Assembly (NCBI GenBank): GCA_030278955.1
Contig: JAOANR010000013.1
Coordinates: forward strand, 41,948,191-42,012,190
Length of the DNA: 64,000 nt
Source of the DNA: Hygrophila difformis
Lineage: Eukaryota > Streptophyta > Magnoliopsida > Lamiales > Acanthaceae
Direction: 5' to 3'
This document shows, piece by piece, positions 47,911-62,821 of this stretch. The number at the start of each line of letters is the position of its first letter. The first letter of the stretch is position 1. The position numbers were made by a program, and so were the translations under genes. Under the pieces are notes generated by a model. It searched no databases. It was given only the letters and a program-made list of their open reading frames with translations, and was not told the origin of the DNA.

Positions 47911-48819
47911 ATGCAAATAAGGAAGATGCCTCTTTCCATTATCCCCACCTCCATTTTTCTGGCCTTGATCACATTCACCGGGGCAATGCTGCTGTCTCCG
48001 GCAGCAGCCACGGTGGTGGCAGACGACGAGAAGGAGTGCACGGAGGAGATGGCGAACTTAGCGGCGTGCATTCCCTTCGTGAGTGGATCGGCCAAGCAGC
48101 CCACAAAAGAGTGCTGCGACAACACCAACAAACTCAAGAATGCCAAGCCCAAGTGCCTGTGTGTCCTCATCAAAGACAGCAGTGACCCCTCTTTGGGACT
48201 CCCCATCAACACCACTCTGGCCCTCCAAATGCCCGCCGCCTGCCACATCGACGCCGACGTTTCTGATTGCCCACGTATAATAATCTTTCTCCATTATTAT
48301 TATTGCATTCATTAAATTACACTTCCTTCCGGCTTTTTTATATTTGATACGGACAGATTCAAACACGCGGTCCAATGCACATGTTAAATCATTAATAACT
48401 CAAGTTCGGTACAAGTAAAAATTCTAAAAATTCGCTATTTAAAAACCACGAGACGATACGAATCTAACAAAATCTCACTTGACTAACGTACATTTGAATA
48501 AAATGTGATATATTATTTTTTGTTTTTTTTTTCGTTTTTCTGGATTTCAGTATTGTTGAATCTACCAGTAGATTCACCGGAGGCAAAGATGTTCAGAGTG
48601 GGGAGCTCTGGAGATTCAAGCACGAGTTCTGCTTCGAATTCTACTACGGACTTACTGTCGGCAACTGCAGGTTCGGACAGTACTAAAACAACAAGCGCAG
48701 TTACCAGCGGTGGCAATAATGAGGCGGCGAAGATGGGAAGCTGCGTGTTGGTGGTCGTGGCAATGGGATTGGGGTTCGCCATTTTCATTCTTCATTTCAG
48801 CCCTGTATTAATATACTAG
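47911..48819 (+). CDS. GPI-anchored non-specific lipid-transfer protein (LTPG, YLS3-like)
   Basis: A secreted lipid-binding protein held at the outer plasma membrane or wall by a GPI anchor; relatives act in cuticular wax and suberin lipid export. Two exons (47911-48274 and 48551-48819, phase 1 junction) give 210 residues. Residues 1-34 form a signal peptide (a second ATG lies at codon 6). The eight-cysteine motif is complete: C43, C53, C68-C69, C82-x-C84, C111, C120. Typical blocks are PTKECC, KPKCLCVLIKD, LGLPINTTLALQMPAACH. A Ser/Thr-rich linker (about 138-175) precedes a hydrophobic C-terminal tail, the GPI signal. It is closest in pattern to the YLS3 group. The 276-nt intron contains part of a MITE. 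Confidence 0.95.
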
Positions 48820-48955
48820 TAAAATGTAGCGCTTTTTGTTGTTTCAAATAAAGTCCAACATTTCAAAAATAGTATATTTATTTTAAATTCATGAACAAAT
48901 CAAATACCTCAATACACCTTGTTCATATACTCCACACACTATAGCATGCAGTGTC

Positions 48956-49587
48956 GGAGCCATGATTACTCTTGGGGGCATGGCCCCCCTCATTAAAAAA
49001 AATTCTACTTATTATATATATAAATTTATCAATATATACATATATTCTTATTAATTTATGAATGTAAGTTTATTTTATGTAGCAATGTTTACTATAACAA
49101 ATTTTTGAGCCACATTTATTATGAATTTAGCTACATAACTTATTATAGTTATTATTCTTAGTATTTATAAATTTATAAATAGTAAAATCTATATTTAATT
49201 AAAAATTACATATCAAACTTGAAATGTACTCCTTTGATTAGTATTTTAGGTTGATAAATTAGGATAGGATAGAGTGTCTGGTGATGATAAGTTTGTAGTT
49301 AAAATTTAGGATGTATGGAGGGTGTATTCCATTATTTTCTTTTATGATTAATATTTATAATTTTCATATATATGCTCCAATTTTGTATACTTTTATATTG
49401 ATATAGTATCTATATTCATTTATTTTATTTCAATGTTTGGGATCAAGCGGCTCCACTCGCTTCCATGTATCTTGACCGAATCTTTCAATTGAGTCTAGAT
49501 TAATCATATGATAACCCATTCGTTAATCCCGACTATTTAAATTCCACCCCCCCCCCCTCCCCCAAATGTCGAACCTGCCTCTGCCCT
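48956..49587. mobile_element. Possible MITE with GCAG..GG ends and C-run
   Basis: Left GCAGTGTCGGAGCC..CTTGGGGGCATGGCCCCC and, in reverse complement on the right, GCAGAGGCAGGTTCGACATT..GGGGG. The similarity is partial and no duplication was found. The interior is AT-rich without coding potential. Confidence 0.35.
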
Positions 49588-49589
49588 TG

Positions 49590-50620
49590 AAAGTATGATT
49601 CATGTGGAGGCTGAAATCTAAGTGCTTCCTGTCTCAATCCGTTGAGTACGGAAGAAAATGAAGCATTATTATCACCAACGATAAACGGAGTAGTAAAAGT
49701 AGTTTTGGGGACCGATCGACTCATTTTTAGGGTCGTCAACTTTTTTTTTTTATTCTTTAATACTCTTATTTATTTATTTATAACAAAAAATAATCAATGT
49801 ACTAAATTTCTATCCGAAATTACTCAACCTTCAAATATCTGGTATGCATGATTGACCTCCCTAAAAATTAAATGTAAAAATTATCCGCAAATCATTTTAG
49901 AGTAGTATTTCCCTCGCTTTTTAAATTTTATTATTACTAGACCCTTTAATTTGTTAAAGACATATCAGTAGCTCCCACAAATAAAGACTTGTTACCAAAT
50001 TATAAATTATCCATAGAATTTCCATGTATATACCAAGAGAAATGGCTAGGGTGTTGATATCTGCACCTGCAGAAAATGGTTTCCGGAGTGGAAAAATGAT
50101 GTTTTTGAATCAAGCGATTATGACTACAAAAATGATGCCTAATTGTGGCCAAAGGCATTATATTTTGGGTGGAGTCCATCATTTTTTGGGGGAATGCATC
50201 ATTTTTTGAGTGGAATCTATCATTCTGCAAATGCGACATACACATTGTAACTCATTTGTATATCAAGTCCATCTACACTGAAAATGTTCTAGTCTGATAT
50301 CTTAACCTGAGCACATGACCTACCTTCATTTTCTTCGAAGCGCTCTTCGATCTTCAACTTTTTCATTCTTTGTAGCCGCTACAGGTTCAATTCATCATAA
50401 TATACTAATTTAACTCTTATTCAAAATTAAATTTGAAATTTATATTTACATATATTAAAAATTTCATTAAAATTTTAATTTTGAGAAGAATAAAATTTCA
50501 AATTTAATTTTGAATTTATAATATGTAACTTACATAGTTTATTTCTCCTATCTATACGAGTGACGAGTTCGCAAATCGCAACGTAGTACTGTATCTATTA
50601 ATTAATTGGATCAGCTCAAT
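49590..50620. other. Intergenic stretch before the RPL17 promoter
   Basis: No gene recognised. Near 50170-50225 a short motif ATCATTTTTTG is repeated with GGAGTCC/GGAATGC/GGAATCT spacers. Confidence 0.6.
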
Positions 50621-50631
50621 TCATCTGAATT

Positions 50632-50727
50632 GGCCCAATGTATGAGCCCAGCCCAAAGTCCAGTATGGCTATCTATAAATATTGGTTGAATGGGAATTAG
50701 GGTTCCGTTGCTCAGACAGAAACCCTA
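50632..50727 (+). promoter_or_regulatory. Ribosomal-protein-type promoter: site II motifs, TATA-like box, telo box
   Basis: GGCCCA at 50632-50637 and AGCCCA copies at 50645-50656 are site II elements (TGGGCY on the other strand). TATAAATA lies at 50674-50681 and a telo box AAACCCTA at 50720-50727. This combination is characteristic of plant ribosomal-protein genes. Confidence 0.75.
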
Positions 50728-50758
50728 GCTGGGATTTTTCAAGTGCGCAGCCGAAACC

Positions 50759-52328
<1,570 letters not shown>

Positions 52329-52419
52329 ATTTGGAACTCGTGATTTTGTGGTGTATTATGTTTCTTTTCTTTGGAAATGAGTTTTGTCCTATCATTTGTT
52401 TTAGATATATAACTATTGG

Positions 52420-53287
52420 ATCCATTGTGAGAAGACATGGCACAGTTTACATGTTTATTTTATGATATCCGGAATTTTAGAATTTAATGCATCAGCTTTT
52501 TATGGAGTTTGAATTAAATTAGGGGATTCTAAGCTACATATCTATATTTCTTAGCTCGAAGTCTTTATGCGAGTGATTGACACCGAGTAAATAACGGCTT
52601 GATCAACATTGAATATAACATGATATTGTGGTTTACATATATTGATTTGAATGATGATCAAGCTTCAGAATCAAGGGAAACTCAGCCTGTTATTCCAAAA
52701 AATTGTTGGGCGTTGTACAGACCCGCTAGATCTCACGAATATGATCCGGGGGGATGTAGTAAGTGTTCCATATCAGTTAAGGGACCATATCCTCTAAGCA
52801 AAAGCATCTGATGCCTCCTCATTACACTCTCGAGGCACAAAACTATATTCCCATTGTCATTGTTGGTTGCATCTGTCTGATTTGGGCCAATACACACACC
52901 ACTCGACTCCACTCGTATGTGAGAGGCACAAAACTAAACTTTAATTCTCATTGCCATTGTTGCATACTTGTTGTATTATTATGTGGGGCTCTTCGGGGAA
53001 GCTCCTGTTGGTAAATCTGCTCAAAAATCTTTGTATTATTATTATCAGTTTTTCTCCCAGTCCCAGGCCATCTGTAATGTAAGCATAAGAGGGTGTGGTG
53101 CTCCAGGCTTCAGCAATGGCCAGTAACATTCGTCCGCCCAGATTCCTCCAACCCAATGAATGACCATTTGATTTGGAGTAACAAATAGTATCGATGATAC
53201 AGCGGCACTTCAGGCCGCCAAGTCGGCCATGGATGCTCACATGGAGAGAGCATGAAAGCCAAAGCCAAGGCGGCCATTAATATCATA
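52420..53287. other. Intergenic stretch between RPL17 and SPC1
   Basis: No gene recognised. A duplicated segment with TACACTC..CGAGGCACAAAACTAT and ATGTGAGAGGCACAAAACTA occurs near 52823 and 52917. Short open frames on both strands near 53100-53280 resemble no family I know. Confidence 0.5.
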
Positions 53288-53461
53288 CTCCCTCCGTTTC
53301 TAAATAAGTGTAACATAAGGAAATGACACGAGATTTAATGTAAGGAACAAAAGTGCTTTAGTGGAAGCTTTTTACAAGCATTTCATATATGATAATGTAA
53401 TATTTATTATGAAACACAAAAAAAAATGTTACGCTTAAAAAGAAATTGAACGGGACGAGAG
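53288..53461. mobile_element. MITE with CTCCCTCCGTTTC ends
   Basis: Inverted ends CTCCCTCCGTTTCTAAATAA with GTGTAACAT, and ATGTTACGCTTAAAAAGAAA with CGGGACGAGAG. It shares only the ends with the 260-bp family, so it is a separate subfamily. Confidence 0.7.
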
Positions 53462-53556
53462 CAAAGTTCATGGGCTCGGATAAAATTAATAAGCGCTCGG
53501 CCCAATTCGTTTAAATACTTATTACTTTTTTTTGGATGAGCAAATACTTATTACTA

Positions 53557-54865
53557 AGCCCATGATTTTATTGGGCCCAATTTCTTTACCTCTATGTAGT
53601 TGTGGTACTTGTATTGTAGTGCTATTTGTATATACAATTGTCAGTCAACGGTGGTTCCAGATTGCCTGACGCTGTGACGCATAGAGCTTTCTTGAAATTC
53701 TATCCAGCGCGCTGCTGATTTACCACCGGTAATTGGTTCCTTTTCAACCGATGTAGTGTGTGTGACTGATATTTGTACAGATTTCTGATTTTTCATTTTG
53801 TGCGTGTGCTTCAGATTCTTTTAGTGGCATTTTTTTTGAAACTGTACCGTGTTCGGAGAGTTCAAGAATGAATCGATGTAGAAATGTGTGAAGTATTATT
53901 GATTTCACGCGTGGTGAATGATGTGAAACACGAGTTTGATAGCGTCGTGAATTTGATGTATCTTGGCGTGTTTTTTCATTTTGCGATTTGGGCAATTTTA
54001 CGGCCTTATTTCAAGTTTTGTGGATCTTCATTGTTTATCTGGCAAAATCATCTGTTTTGTTTGTGTGCTTTTGTTTTTAACTTGCTATGTTGAAAAGAAC
54101 TGCCTGAACTAAAGATCAGGTACATTCCAGATTTCCAGGGTTGAATCTTAAGATCAGTCCAATTCAATTTGTTGGAAGATCGATTGGAAATGATATCTTG
54201 AGGTTTAAGTATGTTTCTCAAAGAGGACTTGACCTTTTGAACTTAGGTTTTCTGTTTTCTGGCATCACTTTCTTATTTACAGACTTAATTGTGGGTTGAT
54301 ACTTGATAGCTATAATACTATGTTATTGGCTTTCATTTTGACTTGTTCTTGAGATTGCGTTCACTGCATATTTTCGGCATTTCTTGGATTACTTTATCTC
54401 TTGCTATGTCTCCATCTTTATAAGTGAATTTGAAAGCACTTATTATTCACAAAGGTATTCAGTTGATAGGATTTCATCCATCTTGAATAAAGTTCCTAAT
54501 CCAGATGTCAATAAAAAATTCAACTCAAGTAAACTCTTTTAGCATTTGGTCTTACATCTTGTGAGATCTTTATGAGACTGGCATAGTTCTAAATGGGTTT
54601 AACTAGCTTTTGCACAACATAGAAGGCCTGAATTGCATAGCATTTTGGGAATTCGGGATAACTGTAAATTAGCATTTACATAGTTTCTGATAAATTGAAA
54701 TTAGGTTTTCCAACGTTACAAATTAAATCCTTCATAATCAATTGTTATGGTGTGTTTTTTCCAATCTCATGTCATTATGATAACATATATGTCATTGTTC
54801 ATAAATTTGTTTGTCTAATCCGTGATACATGTAGATTAATTGATCTAATTGAACTTGGTTGCTAG
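53557..54865 (+). promoter_or_regulatory. Upstream region and probable 5' UTR intron of the SPC1 gene
   Basis: GCCCA motifs near 53499 and 53558 and GGGCCCAA at 53573-53580 are site II-like. A donor GGTAATTGG (53729) and an AG directly before the ATG (54864-54865) suggest a leader intron of about 1.1 kb. Inferred, not proven. Confidence 0.45.
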
Positions 54866-55156
54866 ATGGATTGGCAAGGGCAAAAATTAGCAGAGCAGCT
54901 GATGCAGCTGATGTTGGTGTCCTCTGCAGTAGTTGCATTTGTGACAGGCTATGTTTTGGGATCCTTTCAGACCATGTTACTGATTTACGCAGCCGGAGTT
55001 GTCTTAACCTCTCTCATAACCATTCCGAATTGGCCCTTCTTCAACCGTCACCCACTCAAGTGGTTGGACCCGAATGAGGCCGACAAGCACCCTAAGCCGG
55101 AACCTTCAACCAGCTCTGCCCCCAAGAAGAGGTCATCTAACAAGAAGTCTAACTAA
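54866..55156 (+). CDS. Signal peptidase complex subunit 1 (SPC12/SPCS1)
   Basis: A small ER-membrane subunit of the signal peptidase complex, which removes signal peptides; it helps exclude transmembrane segments from cleavage. One coding exon, 96 residues, usual length for plants. MDWQGQKLAEQLMQ starts the protein, followed by two transmembrane segments (about 16-34 and 36-52, with GYVLGSFQTML between them), then the family signature PNWPFFNRHPLKWLDP (about 55-70) and a lysine/serine-rich cytosolic tail. The start codon directly follows an intron acceptor. No frame defects. Confidence 0.95.
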   Translation: MDWQGQKLAEQLMQLMLVSSAVVAFVTGYVLGSFQTMLLIYAAGVVLTSLITIPNWPFFNRHPLKWLDPNEADKHPKPEPSTSSAPKKRSSNKKSN

Positions 55157-55159
55157 TTG

Positions 55160-56373
55160 AGAAGAGCACATTTCATACATTAACCATTTTACCAATATGG
55201 TTCAGAAGGTATAGCTAGTCCTTGGCGGATTAATGAAATGATATATGACTGCACATATTGGATCCTCATTTACAACAATTTGGTGGGACTGATGATGCTC
55301 TTTTAGTTGTCTTAAAAACTGGCTTGTTTTGTTGGATTCATATTGATTCTATGCTGTCATCTTCACCTGTTTTCTCAAATGGGGTGCGATGGGTCGGATC
55401 CTTAGACTACTATATTCATCTTCATTCCAGGTCCTTTCAAAATTTGTCAAAAGGCTATAAAACCTAAACTAAAATGAGTTTTTATTTTTTTTTTTTGCAT
55501 ATTCGAAAATGTGAACTAAATGCTTCGATGACAAATTTTATTTGAAGGATGATGCATCGAGAGAAATGGCAAATTATGCAAATTTCTCTACCTCTACATT
55601 CAAGAAATCATATACTACTACTGTTTTTGTATTACCTGGTTTACCAATTCCCACGTTTGATAAATTAGTGAGATTTCCTTTTTAATTTGAATAGAGTCTA
55701 CAACAATAGTTGGTCAATCAAAATGATATGGTATCAAATCCATGGCTTTACATAATAATAAATAAAATTAAGAATAACTAAAATTAAGGTCCCTCTTAAC
55801 TCTCTAATACTTATAATTATAAAAATGCATTCTCATTATTTTAAAAAATACGAATTATTTGTACTATTGATAAATATATTTTTCTAGTATGAGTATTATT
55901 ATATTATAGAAAATATTGTAAAAATATCTCATAAGTGCTAATTTAATTTTCATATTATGTAAATGGATATTTTAGTCTAATGAAAAAATAGCAAATCTGC
56001 TTCAAATTGTAGCATATTTGATTTTGAGCGGATTAGGGGTATATCTACTTCTAAAATATGCTAAATTGCTAATAACCAAACAATGTAAAAGAGCACATTC
56101 ATTGATCAAATATATTAAAAATTCATATGCTCATCATCGAACAGCCTCATAAAACAGAAGAGGAAAAAACAAATGAAGAAGGTAATTAAGACGTGCTGAT
56201 GGTTGTTGTGTCCACAAGTACTTACTCACATTACAATATCACATGCATGCTGGTCCATCTTACCCAACACGTACATGAATAACGATCACGTACATGAAAC
56301 AAAAAATTAAGTATTATATTCCATGCATGGAAACATCAACATGATGTTTTATTACGACTCAAGAGGGTAATGG
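55160..56373. other. SPC1 3' region and AT-rich intergenic DNA
   Basis: The first 300 bp probably contain the 3' UTR. No further gene or element was recognised. Confidence 0.55.
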
Positions 56374-56600
56374 AGGAAATCAAATTCATTTTTTTTTTTT
56401 TTTTTTGAGAATTGGACTTATATTATTCCAACCGAGCAACAAAGTTCTTACAGTATACCAATACAATCAATGCTTCGTACTCCATCCACTCCCAATACCA
56501 AAACATAATAATTCATTTCCAACTACAAAAAAACCGAAAGCAGCGTCTATCCTGTCGCAGCATAGCCTTCTGCCATCCAAACTCCTTCTCAAAACTTGCA

Positions 56601-59600
56601 TCATGTCCACCATTCAATCTTACTGCCGCCTGCTGCACCCCTTCTCGCAAGCTGGTCGGCCAATGAATTTCTCTCCCGAAATATGTGCTCAGCTCTTACT
56701 TCACCACCACATCGAAAGACTGCCAAGATAGGCACCAACCACCTAAACACGCTGCACGGAAAATCCTCCGGTTTTCGCAGCCAACGCACCACGTTCAAAG
56801 AGTCACATTCAAATAACAGCTTAGGCATTGGGAATCCTTGATCCCTTAGCAATATCAGACACAAACGACTAACAGCTTCTACCTCAGCAACCATGGAATC
56901 TGCTTCGCCAATGTGATCCGATAAAACAAACAATATTTTCCCCTCTTCATTTCTAATCACACCCCCAATCCCCGCCGGTCCCGGATTTCCCAACGAGGAA
57001 CCATCCGTGTTTACCTTCCACCATCCTTCTCTCGGGCGTTCCCAAGTTAAACCTGTCCGTGGTGCTATTATCCTTCTATTAGGCGACACCAGCAACCCCC
57101 CTGGAAACTCAGGATTCGGAGAAGCTAGGTGTACACATTGCCCTCCCATATTGGCTTCCCACCAAATGCCAACTCTCCATCTTATTTCATCCATCATCCT
57201 TCTACAATCAACTGCCCTTCCCTGGAAAACAACTTCGTTCCTTGCCTTCCAAACTACCCACATAATCGCCATACAAGTCAATTCCCACGCCTCTCTAGAG
57301 CCATAATTCACCTTGACATCAAACCACCAACCCAGTAGGTTCTTCACCTTACATGGCATCCCCCACTTGACACCGAACCACTCAACTCCTTTGTACCCAA
57401 TTTCTGAAACAGCTTCACAGGTGCAAAAAAGATGATCGATTGTTTCCACCTCCCGCTCACAACATGGACACCCAGCGTTTGCAATGTTTAAACACCCCCT
57501 CTTAACTAACAACTCTCTAACTGGTAGAGCATCGTTCATCACCTTCCAAACTAATAATTTTACCTTTGTCGGACATTTAACTTTCCATAACCGAATCCAT
57601 ATTTCATTCTGCTCACCCACCTCCGCTCTCCCTCGAATGGACCAACAAGAACGAACAGAAAACCTCCCATTACCCGCATTATTCCATATAACTCTATCTT
57701 CCAGAAATCGGTTAAGAGAATTATTTGCCAACACCTTAAGCATTTCCTCCCAAACCCCTATTTCCCAATCAAACAAGGGCCTTCGCATTTCAATATTCCA
57801 CACCCACTCCATGCCCTTCCATTCTCCAAACTCATTAATCATGCCATCCTTTTTTACCGAAAGAGCAAAGATTCGAGGGAATGCTTCCCTCAAAGTCAAG
57901 CCACCATCGATCCACTTATCAAGCCAAAACCGTGTTCCACCTCCATTACCAACCTGGATTGAGAAGTTACATCCCTCACCCTGTGCGGCCCAATTATCCC
58001 AAGCCTTACAAATGTTTCCCCACACCGATCTACCACACCTAGACTCCGGAATTAGTGGCTTGGAATTAGTGTAATATTTAGCGTCAATGATTTTCTTCCA
58101 TAAGCTTTGCTCCACCCCAAATTTCCACTTCCATTTAAGCAGCAGTGAGTTGTTAAGCTCCTGTATTTTTCTGAGATTTAAACCACCTTCTTCCTTCCTT
58201 GCACATATAATATCCCACTTAACCGTGTGAATTTTCTTATGGCCATCCCATTCGTTCCATAAAAACCTCCTTCTCAACAGTTCTAACCGATCAGCAACCA
58301 CCCTCGGCACCCTAAAAATAGAAAGAAAATAAACAGGAAGACAGCTTACCACCGACTTTATTAAACAAATTCTCCCAGCTTGAGATAGAAGTCTCCCCTT
58401 CCACCCTTGTAACCGCCTTTCAACCTTCTCGACAACCGGCTTCCAAACTTCAGTCCCGTTTATCCGTCCCCCAATTGGGATGCCCAAATATTTCATTGGC
58501 CAATTTCCAGTTGTACATCCCATAATTGCCGCCGCCTCCTCAACGAACTCCTGTTGGCAATTAACCCCATATAGACAACTTTTACCGAAATTGATTCTTA
58601 ACCCCGTAGCCAACGAGAAGCATCTTAGTAGCCTTTTTATTACTTTCACCTGTTGAAGATCACCCTCACAGAAAAAAACCGTATCATCGGCGTACTGTAA
58701 ATGCGTTATTACCGGGCCGTCCCCAGCAGCAGCCAATCCCCTCAACATCCCAAGCTCCACTGCCTTACTAACTAGCATGTTAAGAATTTCAACAACCACG
58801 ACAAATAAATAGGGGGAGAGTGGGTCACCTTGTCGGAGGCCTTTGTGCATTTTAAAAAATTTTGTTGGCGCTCCATTTAGTAGCACTGCAGCAGATGCCG
58901 ATTTCACACACGCCATGGTCCATTTGATCCATCTTTCGTCGAAATTCATGGCTTGCATAACTCCGAACAGAGCTCCCCACGATACGTTATCATAGGCTTT
59001 GGCAAAGTCCAATTTGATAACCAATCCTCTTTTCCCCGCAGCTTTGGTAGAGTTAACAATGTCAGCCGCAATCAAAACGCCATCCATGATCTGCCTGCCC
59101 TTTACGAAGGCCATTTGAGATTTACCCACAACTTTGTCCAGTACGCCCTTCATTCTGTTTGCCAGTGTCTTGGCAACAATTTTATATATGCTCCCTACCA
59201 ACGATATCGGCCGGAAATCACCAAACTCCATGGGATAATCCTTTTTTGGTATTAGCGTTATAAAAGAATTTCCAATATCCCCTGGCAATGACCCCTCCTC
59301 CAAATTTCTAAATACTTCCATGACGTCCACTTTCAACATCCCCCAATATTTCTTAAAGAAGGCCATGTTGAATCCGTCCGGCCCCGGGGCTTTATTTCCA
59401 TTGCATCCTGCCACCACTGCCCGAATTTCCTCCTCATCAAAACTCCTCACCATCCACTCTTTATCTAACTCACCGAGCTTAGACAGCCCAATACTATCAA
59501 CATTAAACAGAACGTCCTTTTTCTTAGTGAAGATAGCTCGGAAATAAGAAAACGCCTCCTCTTTGATTCTTCTCGGCTCTCTAATCTCCACTCCATCCAC

Positions 59601-60740
59601 CTTAATAGACCCAATGTAACTCTTTCGCCTATGCACCGCTGTAACGACATTGAAGAACCTCGTATTTTGATCTCCATCTTTGATCCATTTCACCCTGGAT
59701 TTTTGAAACCATCTCCGCTCTTCGGCTAGTAACAAATTTTTAAACTCCCTCTTTTTGCTAATCCAGATGGACTGATCCTCCTCCTCCACTCCATGGTTCT
59801 GGAACTTACATTCAATCTCCTCAATTTCTTCCTAAAGCCTTTTTATTCTGTCCTCCAGGTCGGCAGCCCCATACCCACGCCATCCCCTAATTTTCGATTT
59901 CAAGGATTTTAATCTATTACCCAGACTGCCATCCCCTCTCAGATCACCTGCTGCCCATACCTCCCTAACCAGCTCCCCTAGACCTGCATCCTCCATCCAG
60001 TAGTTATAGAAACGGAAAGGTTTAGGCCCCCAATCACTCACACCCATCTCCAAACAAACTGGATAGTGGTCAGACAAAACAGACTCATATCTCCTTTGCG
60101 TCATCACCCCTTCCATGCTAAGCCACTCGACCGAGATTAGGAAACGATCCAGCCTACTACTAGCCCTCCTACCTCACCCTATCCAAGTAAACTGACCCCC
60201 CTCCATCGGCAAATCAACCATTCCCATCCTATTTATGAATTCCCTGAAATCTCTCGCCGATCCACCATCCTCCCCATCCCCAATCCTCTCCTCCTCCCTA
60301 CTCACCGCATTAAAGTCCCCCGCAATACACCACATTTCCCCGTTGCCCGTATTACACTTTTGAATAACCAAATCCCAGAATTCAGCCCTCTCTCCCATAG
60401 CGTTAGGAGCATGAATGTAGACAAAATTAACCTCCCTATCACACCCTTTAAGCCTGCCCCTCACCCAAATATAATTATGATCCGCCTCGATCACCTTGAA
60501 TGAACCAACATTGGAGTCCCAGATAATGAGCAAACCACCGGCATTCCCAATTGCTTGTTGGAAGCAAAAATCACAACCTTTCGAGCCCCAAAGTCTATGC
60601 ACTAACCTTTCTTGAATTACACTCATTTTAGTCTCCTGGAATCCAATCATCGTCGGCCGATGTTTCCTACATAACTTCATAACCGCCGTACGCCTAACAC
60701 CCCCATTCAAACCCCTTAAATTACACGTGATGAACTTCAT
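56601..60740 (-). pseudogene. LINE ORF2 (endonuclease, reverse transcriptase, RNase H), two nonsense codons
   Basis: The frame spans 1379 residues plus stop without frameshift. Endonuclease: FITCNLRGLNG, GFQETKM, YIHAPN, AGDFNAV, SRLDRFL and SDHYPV. Reverse transcriptase: APGPDGFNMAFFKKYW, FRPISLVGSIYKI, KLDFAKAYDNVSW, GLRQGDPLSPYLF and the catalytic YADD near 58690. Then a zf-RVT finger (C-x2-C-x8-H-x4-C near 57430) and RNase H (NTDGSSLGNPGPAG, AEVEAV, ECDS, ERNSLADQLARRG). The lesions are TGA at 60176-60174 and TAG at 59834-59832; both could arise by a C-to-T change (CGA, CAG). Related but clearly distinct from the ORF2 at 27453-31551. Confidence 0.95.
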
Positions 60741-60782
60741 TCTAAAACATCAGATTCAACACTCCCCCGTACCCCCAAATTC

Positions 60783-62821
60783 TTAAACTTCCACTTCCAA
60801 CTCCTCCCTTATCCTAGCCAATGCCAAATCCCTACCCACACAACTTCTAAGCCCGAGCTTCTCTGCTAGCAGCATCGTCTCCTCTGCCTCTTCAAATTCA
60901 ATCACTTTAACCCCGCCCTTCCTCCACACTGTGGTGTATTCCAGAGACGCAAAGACCTGCTCCTTCGTCCCCTTATCTATCGACTTTTTTCCTTTCCTCC
61001 CCTGACCACATCCCCCAGATTTGGTCCCCCTTCTCCTTCGAGTATGGGGCAACACCCTTTTGCATGCTACTAATTTGGCCATTGCGTCTTCCACTACCTC
61101 CAATTCATCCTGCCCTCCCGTCCCAGCACCCTTCTCCACCATACCTTCTCCCACTTCAATAGACTGGACGATCGAAGTTATCCGATTCCTACTTCCACTA
61201 TCCGCCATAAAATCCATCTCATGAACCCCCTCCACTACTTCCTCCTCTCCCTCCCGACCTCTTTCCTTTGGATTCCCCTCCGCCCCATCTGTCCTGTGTA
61301 CTCTGTCCCCGACTTACCCCCTTTATCCCCCAGATTAGACGAGATCCCCTCTGTATCCAATTCTAATTGTCCCTCTGGGCCTGCTATATGTGTATCAGGC
61401 TCACTAATATCCCCCACCCAGTTATCCTTCAAAATAGCCCTCATAGGCCCATTATCTACCACGTGACTTCCCACCTCTTGGCCCATAATAAGAGGGCAAT
61501 CCTGTTGGCCCACCATTCTACTAGCATAACCCTCCATCATCTCGGTAATACCAATCTCACTGGCCTCATTTACTGCTCGAGCATGCCCCGCCGCCAAATT
61601 CGAATTTCCTAACGTTTGATCTCTCCCATGTACGCAAGACCCGGACTTACCATGTCCCTCCTTCTCCGATGGTTCAACAATTCCAGGCGTCTCCACCACC
61701 ACCTCCGGGATCCCCGTCTCCCTGTCCTCCGCACACTCTTCCGCCACCACAACTGGTTCACAGAAGTTTGCAATAATACTCACTTCGTATTCATCTTTTC
61801 CCATGAGGACTCATACTTTCAATGGGACAGTATTCTTGCCATGTAGCTCTATCAACATAATGGCCCTGTCCATTCGTTTCTTTTCCTTCGTATCCCTATC
61901 CACCACCAACACCTTCCCCCAATTCCTTACCACTTTCTGAAAATTATCCATACTCCATGATTCGAACGGAAGCCCAAACATATAGATCCACACCAATGGG
62001 TTTCCGGCCAATACACCGAGGCTCCATCTATTCTTCCATCTCACGAACTGAAAATCACCCCTATCTCCCAAGAAATCCTCCAGGTCTTCCCTTTTCATAA
62101 ACCTCACCATCATCGTTAGCCCCCCACTGTAAACAACATCCTCGCAATCTATATATTTCTTGAATAACCAATCTTGGAACTCCACAAACATCCCAAACTC
62201 CCGGATTACAACCATGGCCGAAACCGCCAACCATTCGAGATTATTCTTCACCACATCTAATTTAACCGCATTTGTGCTCCATACTTTCTCATTCGGAGTA
62301 CCCTGTACCTTAACCCCTCTCGCAACCTCCGCATACATTCGGCAATCTCTCCAGACTGCTCTATAGTTCATCACCTTGCCCTCCGGTCCACCCTTACCCC
62401 GGCTCCTACCTTGCTGGATCAACCCGCTCCTCTCTTGCATGGCTCCACGACCCTCCTCCCGAGTATACTTTCTGTTTGGGTGTGCCACGGATACTCTCAG
62501 CCTTCGCCCCATTACTGTCCTTCCATCCACGTCCTTAATGACCTTTTCCGCTTCTTCTTTACATTGGAATCTAAAGAAGCCGAATTTGAAACCCTTATCG
62601 GGCCACCTCTTTGCCGGCACAAACCAGTCCCGAACTTTAGCCACCTTTTCAAGTATCCGGAGCAGCTGGCTAATCGACATCTCCACTGGAATATTCCCCA
62701 CGTAGACACCCACCAATTGTTTACTGCTAGGACACCTACCTCCGCCACCGCCTTGAGCTACTCCTGGTGTATGCGCCCTCCTTGCTTGTGCCCTCCAGCC
62801 CAGTACCCTCCGACCCTCCAT
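60783..62821 (-). pseudogene. LINE ORF1 with N-terminal RRM
   Basis: Unlike the LINE at 27346-33232, this ORF1 opens with an RNA-recognition motif at about residues 36-115: RNP2 is VYVGNIP and RNP1 is KGFKFGFFRF. A DUF4283-like region follows (LVWIYMFGLPFESWS, then KVVRNWGKVLVVD). A TGA at 61813-61811 (after residue 336) interrupts the frame, which then reopens in the same frame to 61235. A frameshift near 61235 leads to the last 150 residues. No zinc knuckle was found, as expected for this lineage. It would coat the element RNA if intact. Confidence 0.9.

Noticed and set aside
57484..58074. Plus-strand 196-codon frame
   Set aside because: Antisense shadow of LINE ORF2.
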